Assembly (NCBI GenBank): GCA_017633935.1
Contig: JAGBOJ010000003.1
Coordinates: 1-46,694 of the forward strand
DNA length: 46,694 nucleotides
Source: Lachnospiraceae bacterium
Lineage (GTDB): Bacteria > Bacillota > Clostridia > Lachnospirales > Lachnospiraceae
Reading direction: 5' to 3'
In this document: in pieces, positions 1 through 6,831 of the stretch
How positions within the stretch are numbered: position 1 is the first letter of the stretch
How the letters are laid out: the number at the start of each line of letters is the position of its first letter
Notes under the pieces: generated by a model
Database searches by the model: none
The model's input: the letters and a program-made list of their open reading frames with translations, nothing else
What the model was told of the DNA's origin: nothing
Translations under genes and position numbers: made by a program

Positions 1-137
1 ATGGCGCCGGCTATCTCATCCACAAGTCCTATAGTCTTTTTATTTGCCGGAATAACCGTAAACATCATGATCGCGGTCATAATGATATTTACGACCAGAA
101 GTGCGAGTATGATGATTGTAAGCATATTCTTTTTCAT
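1..137 (-). CDS. fliL: FliL flagellar basal body-associated protein, N-terminal part (runs off window)
   Basis: This is the 5' end of a gene leaving the window on the left. The start ATG is at 137, with an in-frame TGA a few codons upstream and an AAAGGA about 14 nt before it. The visible 45 residues begin MKKNM and form one hydrophobic segment (about residues 4-28) near the N-terminus, followed by a short charged stretch. That is the layout of FliL, a single-pass protein that sits with the stator around the basal body. Position directly after motB also fits, since motA-motB-fliL is the usual order in clostridial fla operons. The conserved FliL periplasmic domain lies outside the window, so the call rests on topology and context. 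Confidence 0.7.
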   Translation of the reverse strand, partial: MKKNMLTIIILALLVVNIIMTAIMMFTVIPANKKTIGLVDEIAGA

Positions 138-169
138 TTGTTTTGATCATTTCCTTTCTCAAGGATACT

Positions 170-1084
170 TTATGTAACATCGCTGAGCTGATTGTATATT
201 CTGATCTCAACACGCCTGTTCATCTGTCTGCCTTCCGGCGTCCCGTTATCCGCAACGGGTATATATGAACCTCTGCCGGTATGCTTTATAAGAGCAGGAT
301 CCAGATCGCTGTTATCCCTTAAATACTCAAACACCGACAGGGCTCTTGCACCGGACAGCTCATCATTGTTTGCAAATCTTGCGTTATGGATCGGTATGTT
401 GTCCGTATGCCCCTCGATCTCTATGGTATTTCCCGCATAGGTCTCAAGAATCTTTCCGACCTTTTCGAGAAGATATCCAGCATCGTCTTTTATTGTAGCA
501 CTTCCCGAGTCAAATAACAATGAACCGTTCATTGTAAGAGACACATACTGTGACGTAAAATCTATATCTATCTGTTTGTCCAGCTCCTCTTCGTTTACCG
601 ATTCTTCTATCCTTTCGGCAAGCTCCTCGGACTGCTTCAAACCCGATTCCTCAAGCTGCTCCTTCGCCTCGGCATCGCTCATCTGCTTATCTTCCTGACC
701 TGCTCCTGAATCCTCTTTATCCGGATGATTTGTCTGGTCGACGTTTTCAGCCTGGCTTATATGCTCCGAGGCCTGATCGTGTTCTGTATTATCCTGATTT
801 CCGGTGCTGTTTTTACCCATTGAGGTGAAATATTCGGAAATCTGGTTCAGCTGGCTTATGCCGTTTCCGACCATATCGCCTTCACCTATGGAATCGTTTC
901 CGCCCTGAAAAACCGAAAAGGTTTTCTGCAGTGACGCGGCTATTGCCTCAAATTTATTTACATCCGTAGATGACATCGAAAACAGAAGCACGAAGAAGCA
1001 CAGCAGCAGATTCATCAGGTCTCCGAATGTCGCCATCCATGCCGGCGATCCCTTCGGCGGCTCTTCTTCCCTCTTCTTTGCCAT
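170..1084 (-). CDS. motB: Flagellar motor stator protein MotB
   Basis: MotB anchors the stator to peptidoglycan and forms the ion channel with MotA. The protein (304 aa) has a cytoplasmic Lys/Glu-rich start, one transmembrane helix at about 17-37 and the ion-binding aspartate at Asp22 in the motif FGDLMNLLL. A long acidic, Gln/Ser-rich linker covers about 60-165. The C-terminal OmpA-type peptidoglycan-binding domain contains GHTDNIP from residue 225 and GRQMNRRVEI near the end. The linker is longer than in many MotB proteins. The start ATG at 1084 follows a GGAGGAG ribosome site inside the 3' end of motA, three bases after its stop, so the two are probably translationally coupled. Confidence 0.96.
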   Translation of the reverse strand: MAKKREEEPPKGSPAWMATFGDLMNLLLCFFVLLFSMSSTDVNKFEAIAASLQKTFSVFQGGNDSIGEGDMVGNGISQLNQISEYFTSMGKNSTGNQDNTEHDQASEHISQAENVDQTNHPDKEDSGAGQEDKQMSDAEAKEQLEESGLKQSEELAERIEESVNEEELDKQIDIDFTSQYVSLTMNGSLLFDSGSATIKDDAGYLLEKVGKILETYAGNTIEIEGHTDNIPIHNARFANNDELSGARALSVFEYLRDNSDLDPALIKHTGRGSYIPVADNGTPEGRQMNRRVEIRIYNQLSDVT

Positions 1085-1087
1085 TTA

Positions 1088-1882
1088 TCATTCTCCTCCG
1101 CCTTCGTCGCCCGATCCCATAGCAGCCCTTTCCTTCGGTGCGATGAACGACTTAAGCTTTTCTTCGATGACACGCGGGTTCTCACCTGCCTGTATCGAAA
1201 GCAGACCTTCAACTTCGATTCCTTTTATGGCGTATTCCTGGGCATCCTTCATTTTAAGCTTTCCGGCAACCGGAGCGCATATCCAGTTTGCCAGAAGCGA
1301 GCCGTAGAATGTGGTGACAAGAGCCACCGCCATAGCAGGTCCCAGGGATGAAGGATCGGACAGGTTCTTAAGCATGTTTATAAGTCCTATAAGGGTTCCG
1401 ATCATTCCCCATGCAGGTCCCATGCCTCCGAGGTTATCCCAGAATCCGATATTATCCTTATGTCTGCCGGAAATACCCTCCATCTCACTTTCAAGAATAG
1501 CGCGTACAAGCTCGGGGTCCGTACCGTCCACGACAAGCATGATCCCCTTTTTCATAAATTCGTCTTCTATATTACCCGCAGCCTCTTCAAGAGACAGGAG
1601 TCCTTCTTTTCTTGCCACATTTGAAAGATTTATTATCTGGGTTATAACTTCCCCGGCATTGCCCTTTTCAAGCTTAAATACAAGAGGAAGAGTCTTTAAT
1701 CCTCCCACAAACGATTGGATGGTATTCATAGCGAACACTGCCATGAACGCACCGCCGAATGTGATCAGTATCGAGTCCCTGTCTATGAAGCTCATGATAG
1801 CGGTCATTCCGTTTGAACCGACTATACCGTAGAACATCAGAGCAAGACACCCGATCAGTCCCACTATACTCGCTATATCCAA
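1088..1882 (-). CDS. motA: Flagellar motor stator protein MotA
   Basis: MotA is the cytoplasmic-membrane stator subunit that turns ion flow into torque on FliG. The 264-aa protein has the expected four hydrophobic helices: about 4-22, 35-55, and a pair between roughly 150 and 205 with PAWGMIGTLIGLINML and GPAMAVALVTTFYGSLLANW. A charged cytoplasmic loop lies between helices 2 and 3, and there is a cytoplasmic tail. The start appears to be TTG at 1882, with AAGGTG 8 nt upstream and sequence beginning MDIASIVGLI. It follows flbD and precedes motB with a 3-nt gap. A proton- or sodium-driven type cannot be told from sequence alone here. Confidence 0.96.
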   Translation of the reverse strand: MDIASIVGLIGCLALMFYGIVGSNGMTAIMSFIDRDSILITFGGAFMAVFAMNTIQSFVGGLKTLPLVFKLEKGNAGEVITQIINLSNVARKEGLLSLEEAAGNIEDEFMKKGIMLVVDGTDPELVRAILESEMEGISGRHKDNIGFWDNLGGMGPAWGMIGTLIGLINMLKNLSDPSSLGPAMAVALVTTFYGSLLANWICAPVAGKLKMKDAQEYAIKGIEVEGLLSIQAGENPRVIEEKLKSFIAPKERAAMGSGDEGGGE

Positions 1883-1940
1883 TTTGTTTTCACCTTCTAA
1901 TCAATGATAATTTTATGCACGCAAAAATAAACCAAGAATA

Positions 1941-2111
1941 CTAACCATTCAATTTTACTAAATTTCTTATTTCTTGTCTACTTTCTTTTACAATTATTTT
2001 TCTTTCCGTGGTCATCGTAATGACCGTATCGGGCGTGCTCTCGATCATTTCGATATAATCGGAATTGATCGTGATCTTTTCATCATTAAGCTTTGTAACA
2101 TCTATCAACAT
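1941..2111 (-). CDS. flbD: FlbD family flagellar protein
   Basis: This is a short 56-aa gene: ATG at 2111, TAG at 1943-1941. The protein reads MLIDVTKLNDEKITINSDYI, then IEMIESTPDTVITMTT, then a basic segment RKIIVKESRQEI. This is the FlbD family, a small protein found between flgE and motA in clostridial and Bacillus fla operons. FlbD homologues often begin M-I-x-V-T-x-L-N, so the TTG at 2108 is an alternative start one codon in. There is no Shine-Dalgarno sequence. A sigma-A-like promoter places the expected transcription start at or next to the ATG, so the mRNA may be leaderless. The biochemical role of FlbD in Firmicutes is not settled. Confidence 0.88.
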   Translation of the reverse strand: MLIDVTKLNDEKITINSDYIEMIESTPDTVITMTTERKIIVKESRQEIRNLVKLNG

Positions 2112-2117
2112 TTTCTT

Positions 2118-2146
2118 ATAATATCACAAATATCACAAACTGCCAA
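2118..2146 (-). promoter_or_regulatory. Sigma-A-like promoter before flbD-motA-motB
   Basis: On the minus strand, TTGGCA (2146-2141), 17 nt, then TATTAT (2123-2118). Only 6 nt separate the -10 from the flbD ATG, so the predicted transcription start coincides with the start codon. A 9-bp direct repeat TTTGTGATA x2 fills the spacer. It lies just downstream of the flgE terminator. Prediction from consensus only. Confidence 0.55.
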
Positions 2147-2185
2147 ATCATATATTGTAAGCGCGGCAGTCATTAATTGTAACTC

Positions 2186-2220
2186 AAAAAGCCCCGACAG
2201 TGCTTAACCATCGGGGCTTT
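2186..2220 (-). terminator. Intrinsic terminator between flgE and flbD
   Basis: A perfect 10-bp inverted repeat (AAAGCCCCGA at 2188-2197 and TCGGGGCTTT at 2211-2220) with a 13-nt loop. Read on the minus strand, the stem ends in a run of Ts. It lies about 50 nt after the flgE stop, inside what is usually one continuous fla operon, so it probably lowers or blocks expression of the motor genes from upstream promoters. Confidence 0.75.
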
Positions 2221-2270
2221 ACACCCTGTCATTTACAGTAAATGAATTAAAATCAATTCATTTCCCGTAA

Positions 2271-3836
2271 TTATCTCTTAAGGTTTATAAGCTCCTCAAG
2301 CATGGTATCGGAAACAGTAATGATTCGGCTGTTTGCCTGGAAGCCTCTCTGTGTGGTGATCATATCGGTAAATTCTCCTGAAAGGTCCACATTTGACATT
2401 TCCAGCTCTCCCGTGGTCATCGAACCGCCGTTTGCGGTGATATCGTTTATAACAGCCTCACCTGAGTTAAGGGTCTGGGCATAGAGATTGTCCCCGTGCT
2501 TTTCAAGACCGGATGCGTTTGCAAAGGATGCGGAGGCGATCTGACCCAAAAGCTTTGTCTGTCCGTTTGTATAGGAGGCGGTTATCTTTCCGTCCTGTCC
2601 TATGGAAATCGAGCTCATCTCTCCGACCCTGCAGCCTGCACCGGCATCCGAGGTAAGCTGTCCTCTCTTGCCGTTTACCGTGGACTGTCCCTTGTTATCG
2701 ATATTCTGTATTGTAGAAAGGTCGATTGAAACCGCATTATCATGCGTTGCATCATCCGTCATACCGGCAAATCCGGTTGCAAACATCCTCATTCCGTCAA
2801 GATTAAGTCCAAGTCCGGTAACATTCTTTCCGTTAATGGTATTTGTTTTAACCGGATCAGCCACATTGGCGGTTGCTGCGGCAGCAGCTACCTGCATAAG
2901 CTTACCGGTAGGCTTTGTACCTGAGGGTGTCATAAATGTATCAAAGGTAAGAAATGCTTCATTTCCGGTGGCTGTAGCCCCGAAATTAAATATATTTGCA
3001 GCCTTAAGAGTTGTGATCTTATCATTCGCAGACATTTCTTCACCGGCTGTACCTGTTGCCCCGCCGGGAGCACCTGTAACTCCGTACTTTAATATGGATT
3101 TTCCGTCTGAATCAAGCAGGTCGGTCATCGTCATCTTATACTGACCGTTTGGTTCTCCGGTAGCTCCGTTCTGCTTTTCAACCCTGAACTGTGCAGTATA
3201 GCTGTAGCCCAGATTATCAATGAACGGAACCGAAACAACCTGTCCTGCGGTAGTGCTTAATGCATCTGAATTTTCATCAAGAATGCCTGTGACATAAGTA
3301 TTTGTGGTAGCTACGGGCGGAGATGTCAGATTCTGATCACTCATTATATCCAGTGACCTGAGATTTGACGTATCAATGACAAGCTCACCCGTCGTCGCAT
3401 CCGTAGTCGTTCCGTATCCCTGCACAGTATATCCGTTTGTAGCCATACACAATGTACCGTTTGCATCCACATTGAAGGCACCCGCTCTCGTGTAATACTG
3501 GTTGCTTCCGTCGCTTACCACAAAGAAGCTGTCTCCCGTGATACGGATATCAAACGGGCTTCCGGTAGACTGGGCAGAGCCGGAGGTTGAGATATTCGTC
3601 GAGATCGAACCGGTCGAAACACCGAGACCTATCTGCTTTGCGTTGATACCTGCACGCCCTGTCTGGGCATTTGCTCCGGTAGCATTCTGAGTGGTCTGGT
3701 AGAGCATATCCTGAAAGGTGACCGTGCTTGACTTATAAGCCACGGTATTGACATTTGCTATATTGTTACCGATAACATCCATTCTTGTCTGGTGTGTTCT
3801 CAGGCCCGCAACGCCCGAGAAAAGTGATCTCATCAT
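2271..3836 (-). CDS. flgE: Flagellar hook protein FlgE
   Basis: FlgE polymerises into the hook, the universal joint between rod and filament. The 521-aa protein carries the rod/hook signature at its N-terminus (SGVAGLRTHQTRMDVIGNN, about 7-25, then IANVNTVAYK). The SPFDIRITGDSFFVV segment of the D1 domain follows near residue 95. The matching C-terminal helix contains NVDLSGEFTDMITTQRGF and SDTMLEELINLKR. The central part is Ser/Thr/Gly/Ala-rich, as expected of the variable outer hook domains. Two adjacent Met codons could start it. The gene follows the TIGR02530 gene and is the last hook gene before a terminator. FlgG is less likely because of length and because flgD and the TIGR02530 gene are upstream. 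Confidence 0.95.
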   Translation of the reverse strand: MMRSLFSGVAGLRTHQTRMDVIGNNIANVNTVAYKSSTVTFQDMLYQTTQNATGANAQTGRAGINAKQIGLGVSTGSISTNISTSGSAQSTGSPFDIRITGDSFFVVSDGSNQYYTRAGAFNVDANGTLCMATNGYTVQGYGTTTDATTGELVIDTSNLRSLDIMSDQNLTSPPVATTNTYVTGILDENSDALSTTAGQVVSVPFIDNLGYSYTAQFRVEKQNGATGEPNGQYKMTMTDLLDSDGKSILKYGVTGAPGGATGTAGEEMSANDKITTLKAANIFNFGATATGNEAFLTFDTFMTPSGTKPTGKLMQVAAAAATANVADPVKTNTINGKNVTGLGLNLDGMRMFATGFAGMTDDATHDNAVSIDLSTIQNIDNKGQSTVNGKRGQLTSDAGAGCRVGEMSSISIGQDGKITASYTNGQTKLLGQIASASFANASGLEKHGDNLYAQTLNSGEAVINDITANGGSMTTGELEMSNVDLSGEFTDMITTQRGFQANSRIITVSDTMLEELINLKR

Positions 3837-3898
3837 AGTTTTGTACCTCTTTTCTTATTTGGAATAACAGATTTTGAAGTTACCGTACATCCGTGTAC

Positions 3899-4309
3899 TT
3901 AAGCAATCACCGCTCCGTCGATGTTTGTAAATATATTCTTGTCGCTTCCTGCCGGGTCCATCGCGGTCACAACCGTGTTTGATCTCGTGTTTACTATAAA
4001 CGCAAGATCGTCAACCATCACCAGCGATGAATTTATTCCTTTGTCACCGGCTGCCCTTGTCCCCTCGTCAAGCCTTTCAAGCTGTCTTTCCGAAAGCTCT
4101 ATGTTCCTGTCATTTAAGCGTTCGGCCGCATGCTTAGAAAAACTCACCCTGTGACTTGCATTGAGCTTATCCCTCTTTTCCGTAAGGATCTCGGCAAAGC
4201 TCTTAACCGGCGCATCTCCTTCAACCGCAAGCGTCACCGGTGAAGCCCCGTTTAAGAAGGCAGCAGAGGCCTGTTCAATTGTGGAATATCCGTTTGAATT
4301 AACTCTCAT
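3899..4309 (-). CDS. TIGR02530-type flagellar operon protein
   Basis: This 136-aa protein matches the small, uncharacterised family found between flgD and flgE in Firmicutes and other bacteria. The conserved core is HRVSFSKHAAERLNDRNIEL (about 54-73), followed by RQLERLDEGTRAAGDKG and a C-terminal half with SSLVMVDDLAFIVNTRSNTV and VVTAMD. It has no signal peptide or membrane segment. Fixed position between the hook cap gene and the hook gene suggests a part in hook assembly, but this is inference from context; the family's activity is not known to me. It is 14 nt downstream of flgD and 62 nt before flgE. Confidence 0.85.
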   Translation of the reverse strand: MRVNSNGYSTIEQASAAFLNGASPVTLAVEGDAPVKSFAEILTEKRDKLNASHRVSFSKHAAERLNDRNIELSERQLERLDEGTRAAGDKGINSSLVMVDDLAFIVNTRSNTVVTAMDPAGSDKNIFTNIDGAVIA

Positions 4310-4323
4310 GATCTTACCTCTTA

Positions 4324-4977
4324 TTACGCCTGTATCTCTATCCCGTAATCCTTCATACGCTGTACATAAGCAGCCAGCCCGGATTTTTCACTGTCTGTAA
4401 GGAAGGATTGCTGGTATGAGGACATATTATTGAATACTGTGACCAGATTCTGGATCGCATCCTTATATTGTCCCGCATTCTGTGAGTCGATCTTTGTGAC
4501 ATCCGGCAATTCCTTAAAGGTTGCTCTCCATGTCGAAGCTATCGCATCGGCCTCGGCATAATCATTATCGTATACTTCCTTGACATCATCCAGATTATAC
4601 TGCTCACCGTCAATAGTTACATATGTTTTCGATCCCGAGTGGGAAATAAAATCAACTGTTCCCGTGATCTCAGTGGTGACACCCGTGGTCTCGTTCGTCG
4701 AGCTTACCGTAACAACCTTTCCGACTAACGATGCCGCTCTCTGCATATCCATCGTCTCACCCATATTGTTCATAGCCTCAAGTGACGAGAACTGTGCAAG
4801 CTGTGCGACATATTCGGTATTATCGGTCGGCTGTAAGGGGTCCTGATATTTCATCTGAGCCACCAGAAGCTGTAAAAATGCCTGCTTATCCAGTGTAGAT
4901 CCGTCTTTTTTTGCTGAAGTCGAATCCGTTTTTATATTTGTGACCGCACCGTCGAGTACCGTTGCATCTACTGCCAT
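4324..4977 (-). CDS. flgD: Flagellar hook assembly (cap) protein FlgD
   Basis: FlgD forms the cap that lets FlgE subunits polymerise. The 217-aa protein has the diagnostic N-terminal block QAFLQLLVAQMKYQDPLQP (about 32-50) followed by DNTEYVAQLAQFSSLEAM. The middle contains a short beta-rich region starting VGKVVTVSS. The C-terminal ~80 residues are helical and end in MKDYGIEIQA, so the usual FlgD Ig-like/tudor pair is reduced. The start ATG at 4977 has an AGGCGG sequence just upstream. A 96-nt gap separates it from fliK and contains only short imperfect hairpins. Confidence 0.93.
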   Translation of the reverse strand: MAVDATVLDGAVTNIKTDSTSAKKDGSTLDKQAFLQLLVAQMKYQDPLQPTDNTEYVAQLAQFSSLEAMNNMGETMDMQRAASLVGKVVTVSSTNETTGVTTEITGTVDFISHSGSKTYVTIDGEQYNLDDVKEVYDNDYAEADAIASTWRATFKELPDVTKIDSQNAGQYKDAIQNLVTVFNNMSSYQQSFLTDSEKSGLAAYVQRMKDYGIEIQA

Positions 4978-5073
4978 ATAACCGCCTATCTGCGCTCTTT
5001 TCTTTATCCTGTCCGGTAAAGCGCTTCCGTACAGGTGTTGTCTTTTTTACTGCCTTAAGCCTGTTTCTTATTA

Positions 5074-6630
5074 TCAGGCCTGAAAATCAACCGATCCGCC
5101 GTTTGCTGCCATCATGCTCCTTGCTATCCTGTCCGCCTCGGCTTCCGGTGAAGTATCGACTCCTTCTATCCCGTCCTCTTCATCCTCATTTAAGTTGATC
5201 CTTCTCATCCTTGAGCGGTTCTGAGGATTAGCGTTCTGTGCGTTTCCGTCCTGCCCCTGCATCAGATTCTGTTCAAACGCATGTGATGCAACCGTTACTT
5301 CCACGCTTTCTATCTTAACTCCCTGATTTTCAAGCGACTGCCTAAGCTCTGATACATGTCCTTCAAGAGCGGCTCTGACGCTTGCGTTCTGTGCCTCAAA
5401 GTGAGCGGTAACCTCACCGTTTGATGCAACCAGTCTGACATTGATCCTTCCGAGTGAAGCGGGATTAAGCTGCAGCTCCATCGAAGTCGAATCCGCCTTA
5501 AACCCTATCTTTATCTGGCTGTCGATTTGATCGAGGATATTTCTTGCCTGTAAATAAGGATCTGCAAAGTTTTCCGTTGTACTGCCGACCTGAATCTCAG
5601 CAACCGTCTGCGTAAGATTCTGCATAAAGGTCATATTTTGATTGGGTGTTTCATGATTTTGACGATTGTTTTCGGAATGTGAATGCTCATCCCTGCCCTT
5701 CACATCCATCCTTTCAATCTCTGAGAGCCCTTCAGCTTTAACCTCGTCCGGTACGGATTTCCTTTCGGTCACATCCGTATCGTTTTTTTCGGGATTGGCT
5801 TCCGCTGGGGTCCTTACCTCATCCCTCACCGAGTTTTCAACTGTCACTCTGATATTTTCAAAATCATTTTTTTGTACTGCACCTTTTAAGCTTTCATCAA
5901 ATGTTTCTTCAGGCTCTGTCACGATCTTTGCATCCGGTGTGACATCATTTTCTGCCTTTACCGTATTGACCATCTCAATAAATTCATCCTTTGTGAGATT
6001 TAAGTCCTGCATGAGATCTGATGTTGCTTCACGCTGGATATCGTTTATCACGGTTATCTCATTGTAAAGTCCTTCATCTGTCAGTACTGCCGAAATGTCG
6101 TTTTCCGTGACCTCTGCCACAAGCTGCGGTGCTGTCTGCGGATTTAAGAGATCCATTTCCGTAAGTCCGAGGGTTTCCATCACAGCCTCAAGCTCTTCTA
6201 CCGAAATGTCAAGCTCAGACGCGATCGTCACCTTTATATCCGCTGTTTTTGCTTTGATCGTCTGCTTAACCTCGTCTGTAACCTTATCCTTTACTTCCGT
6301 CTTTGTACTATCAGTTGTTTTTTTATCATCCCTGACTACTTCCTTCGCATCCCTGCTCTGCCGCCCGTCCTGCTTCGGAGTATCCTCAGTCTTTTTCGTA
6401 TCCGCCGTTTTTTCCGGCTTTTTGGATAATTCAGCGGTCACATCTGTTTTTGCCGCCGTTTGGGGTACTGCTCCTGCTTCAACTCCGTATGCCTGAGATT
6501 TTGCCGTTTTATTCATGACCGACAGGAAGGAATCGCTTTTATCCTGTCCCAAAAAGTCCTGTAATCCCGGCTGTCCCTGTGGCATTTTTGCACCCCAGGC
6601 GTCTAATCCTGTAACGTTAGGGGTCGTCAT
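5074..6630 (-). CDS. fliK: Flagellar hook-length control protein FliK
   Basis: FliK measures hook length and switches export specificity from hook to filament proteins. The 518-aa protein shows the typical layout: a long, low-complexity, Lys/Asp/Glu/Thr-rich N-terminal part (about 40-360) with no clear fold, then the conserved C-terminal Flg_hook domain from about 384 to 455. That domain contains MELQLNPASLGRINVRL and VRAALEGHVSELRQSLENQG. After the domain comes a charged tail with an acidic patch DEEDGIEGVD. The start ATG at 6630 follows GAAAGGAGG, a strong ribosome site. A sigma-28-like promoter lies about 60 nt upstream. FliK proteins are recognised mainly by the C-terminal domain and context, both of which agree. 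Confidence 0.92.
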   Translation of the reverse strand: MTTPNVTGLDAWGAKMPQGQPGLQDFLGQDKSDSFLSVMNKTAKSQAYGVEAGAVPQTAAKTDVTAELSKKPEKTADTKKTEDTPKQDGRQSRDAKEVVRDDKKTTDSTKTEVKDKVTDEVKQTIKAKTADIKVTIASELDISVEELEAVMETLGLTEMDLLNPQTAPQLVAEVTENDISAVLTDEGLYNEITVINDIQREATSDLMQDLNLTKDEFIEMVNTVKAENDVTPDAKIVTEPEETFDESLKGAVQKNDFENIRVTVENSVRDEVRTPAEANPEKNDTDVTERKSVPDEVKAEGLSEIERMDVKGRDEHSHSENNRQNHETPNQNMTFMQNLTQTVAEIQVGSTTENFADPYLQARNILDQIDSQIKIGFKADSTSMELQLNPASLGRINVRLVASNGEVTAHFEAQNASVRAALEGHVSELRQSLENQGVKIESVEVTVASHAFEQNLMQGQDGNAQNANPQNRSRMRRINLNEDEEDGIEGVDTSPEAEADRIARSMMAANGGSVDFQA

Positions 6631-6686
6631 CTACCATCCTCCTTTCACTATAAGACATAAAATGTCTGTTTTTTATACCAATCTGT

Positions 6687-6713
6687 TTATCGGCAGATTA
6701 TCCCAAAAAATTA
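6687..6713 (-). promoter_or_regulatory. Sigma-28 (FliA/SigD)-like promoter before fliK
   Basis: On the minus strand, TAAT (6713-6710), 15 nt, then GCCGATAA (6694-6687). GCCGATAA is an exact match to the FliA/SigD -10 element, at the correct spacing from a 3-of-4 match to the TAAA -35 core. The predicted start is near 6680, about 50 nt before the fliK ATG. No transcript data are available. Confidence 0.6.
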
Positions 6714-6745
6714 ACCCCTTTTTTGACCCTGACATCTTTTTTTTG

Positions 6746-6787
6746 ATAAAAGGACGGCAGCCCTGTATCAAAGCTCCGTCCCTTTAT
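6746..6787 (-). terminator. Probable terminator after the chemoreceptor gene
   Basis: An inverted repeat ATAAAAGGACGG (6746-6757) against CCGTCCCTTTAT (6776-6787), with one A/C mismatch and an 18-nt loop. On the minus strand it ends CCGTCCTTTTATC, a short U-run. It lies 45 nt beyond the chemoreceptor stop and upstream of the sigma-28-like promoter, so it could separate the two transcription units. Confidence 0.5.
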
Positions 6788-6831
6788 AATGTGACCTGTC
6801 CGTAAACAGTCCCGAACAGATCCTTAAAAAT

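Noticed and set aside
1311..1832. 173-aa plus-strand ORF opposite motA
   Set aside because: It lies wholly antisense to motA, whose protein is clearly conserved. It has no recognisable motif and reflects codon bias.
2229..2263. AT-rich inverted repeats TCATTTA-TAAATGA and AAATGAATT-AATTCATTT after flgE
   Set aside because: Too AT-rich and overlapping to be assigned as a functional element; the adjacent GC-rich stem is the better terminator.
2602..3144. 180-aa plus-strand ORF opposite flgE
   Set aside because: Antisense shadow of flgE's low-complexity middle region, without ribosome site or motif.
5666..6496. Two 133-aa plus-strand ORFs opposite fliK
   Set aside because: Ser/Val-rich shadows of the repetitive Lys/Asp/Glu/Thr part of fliK.
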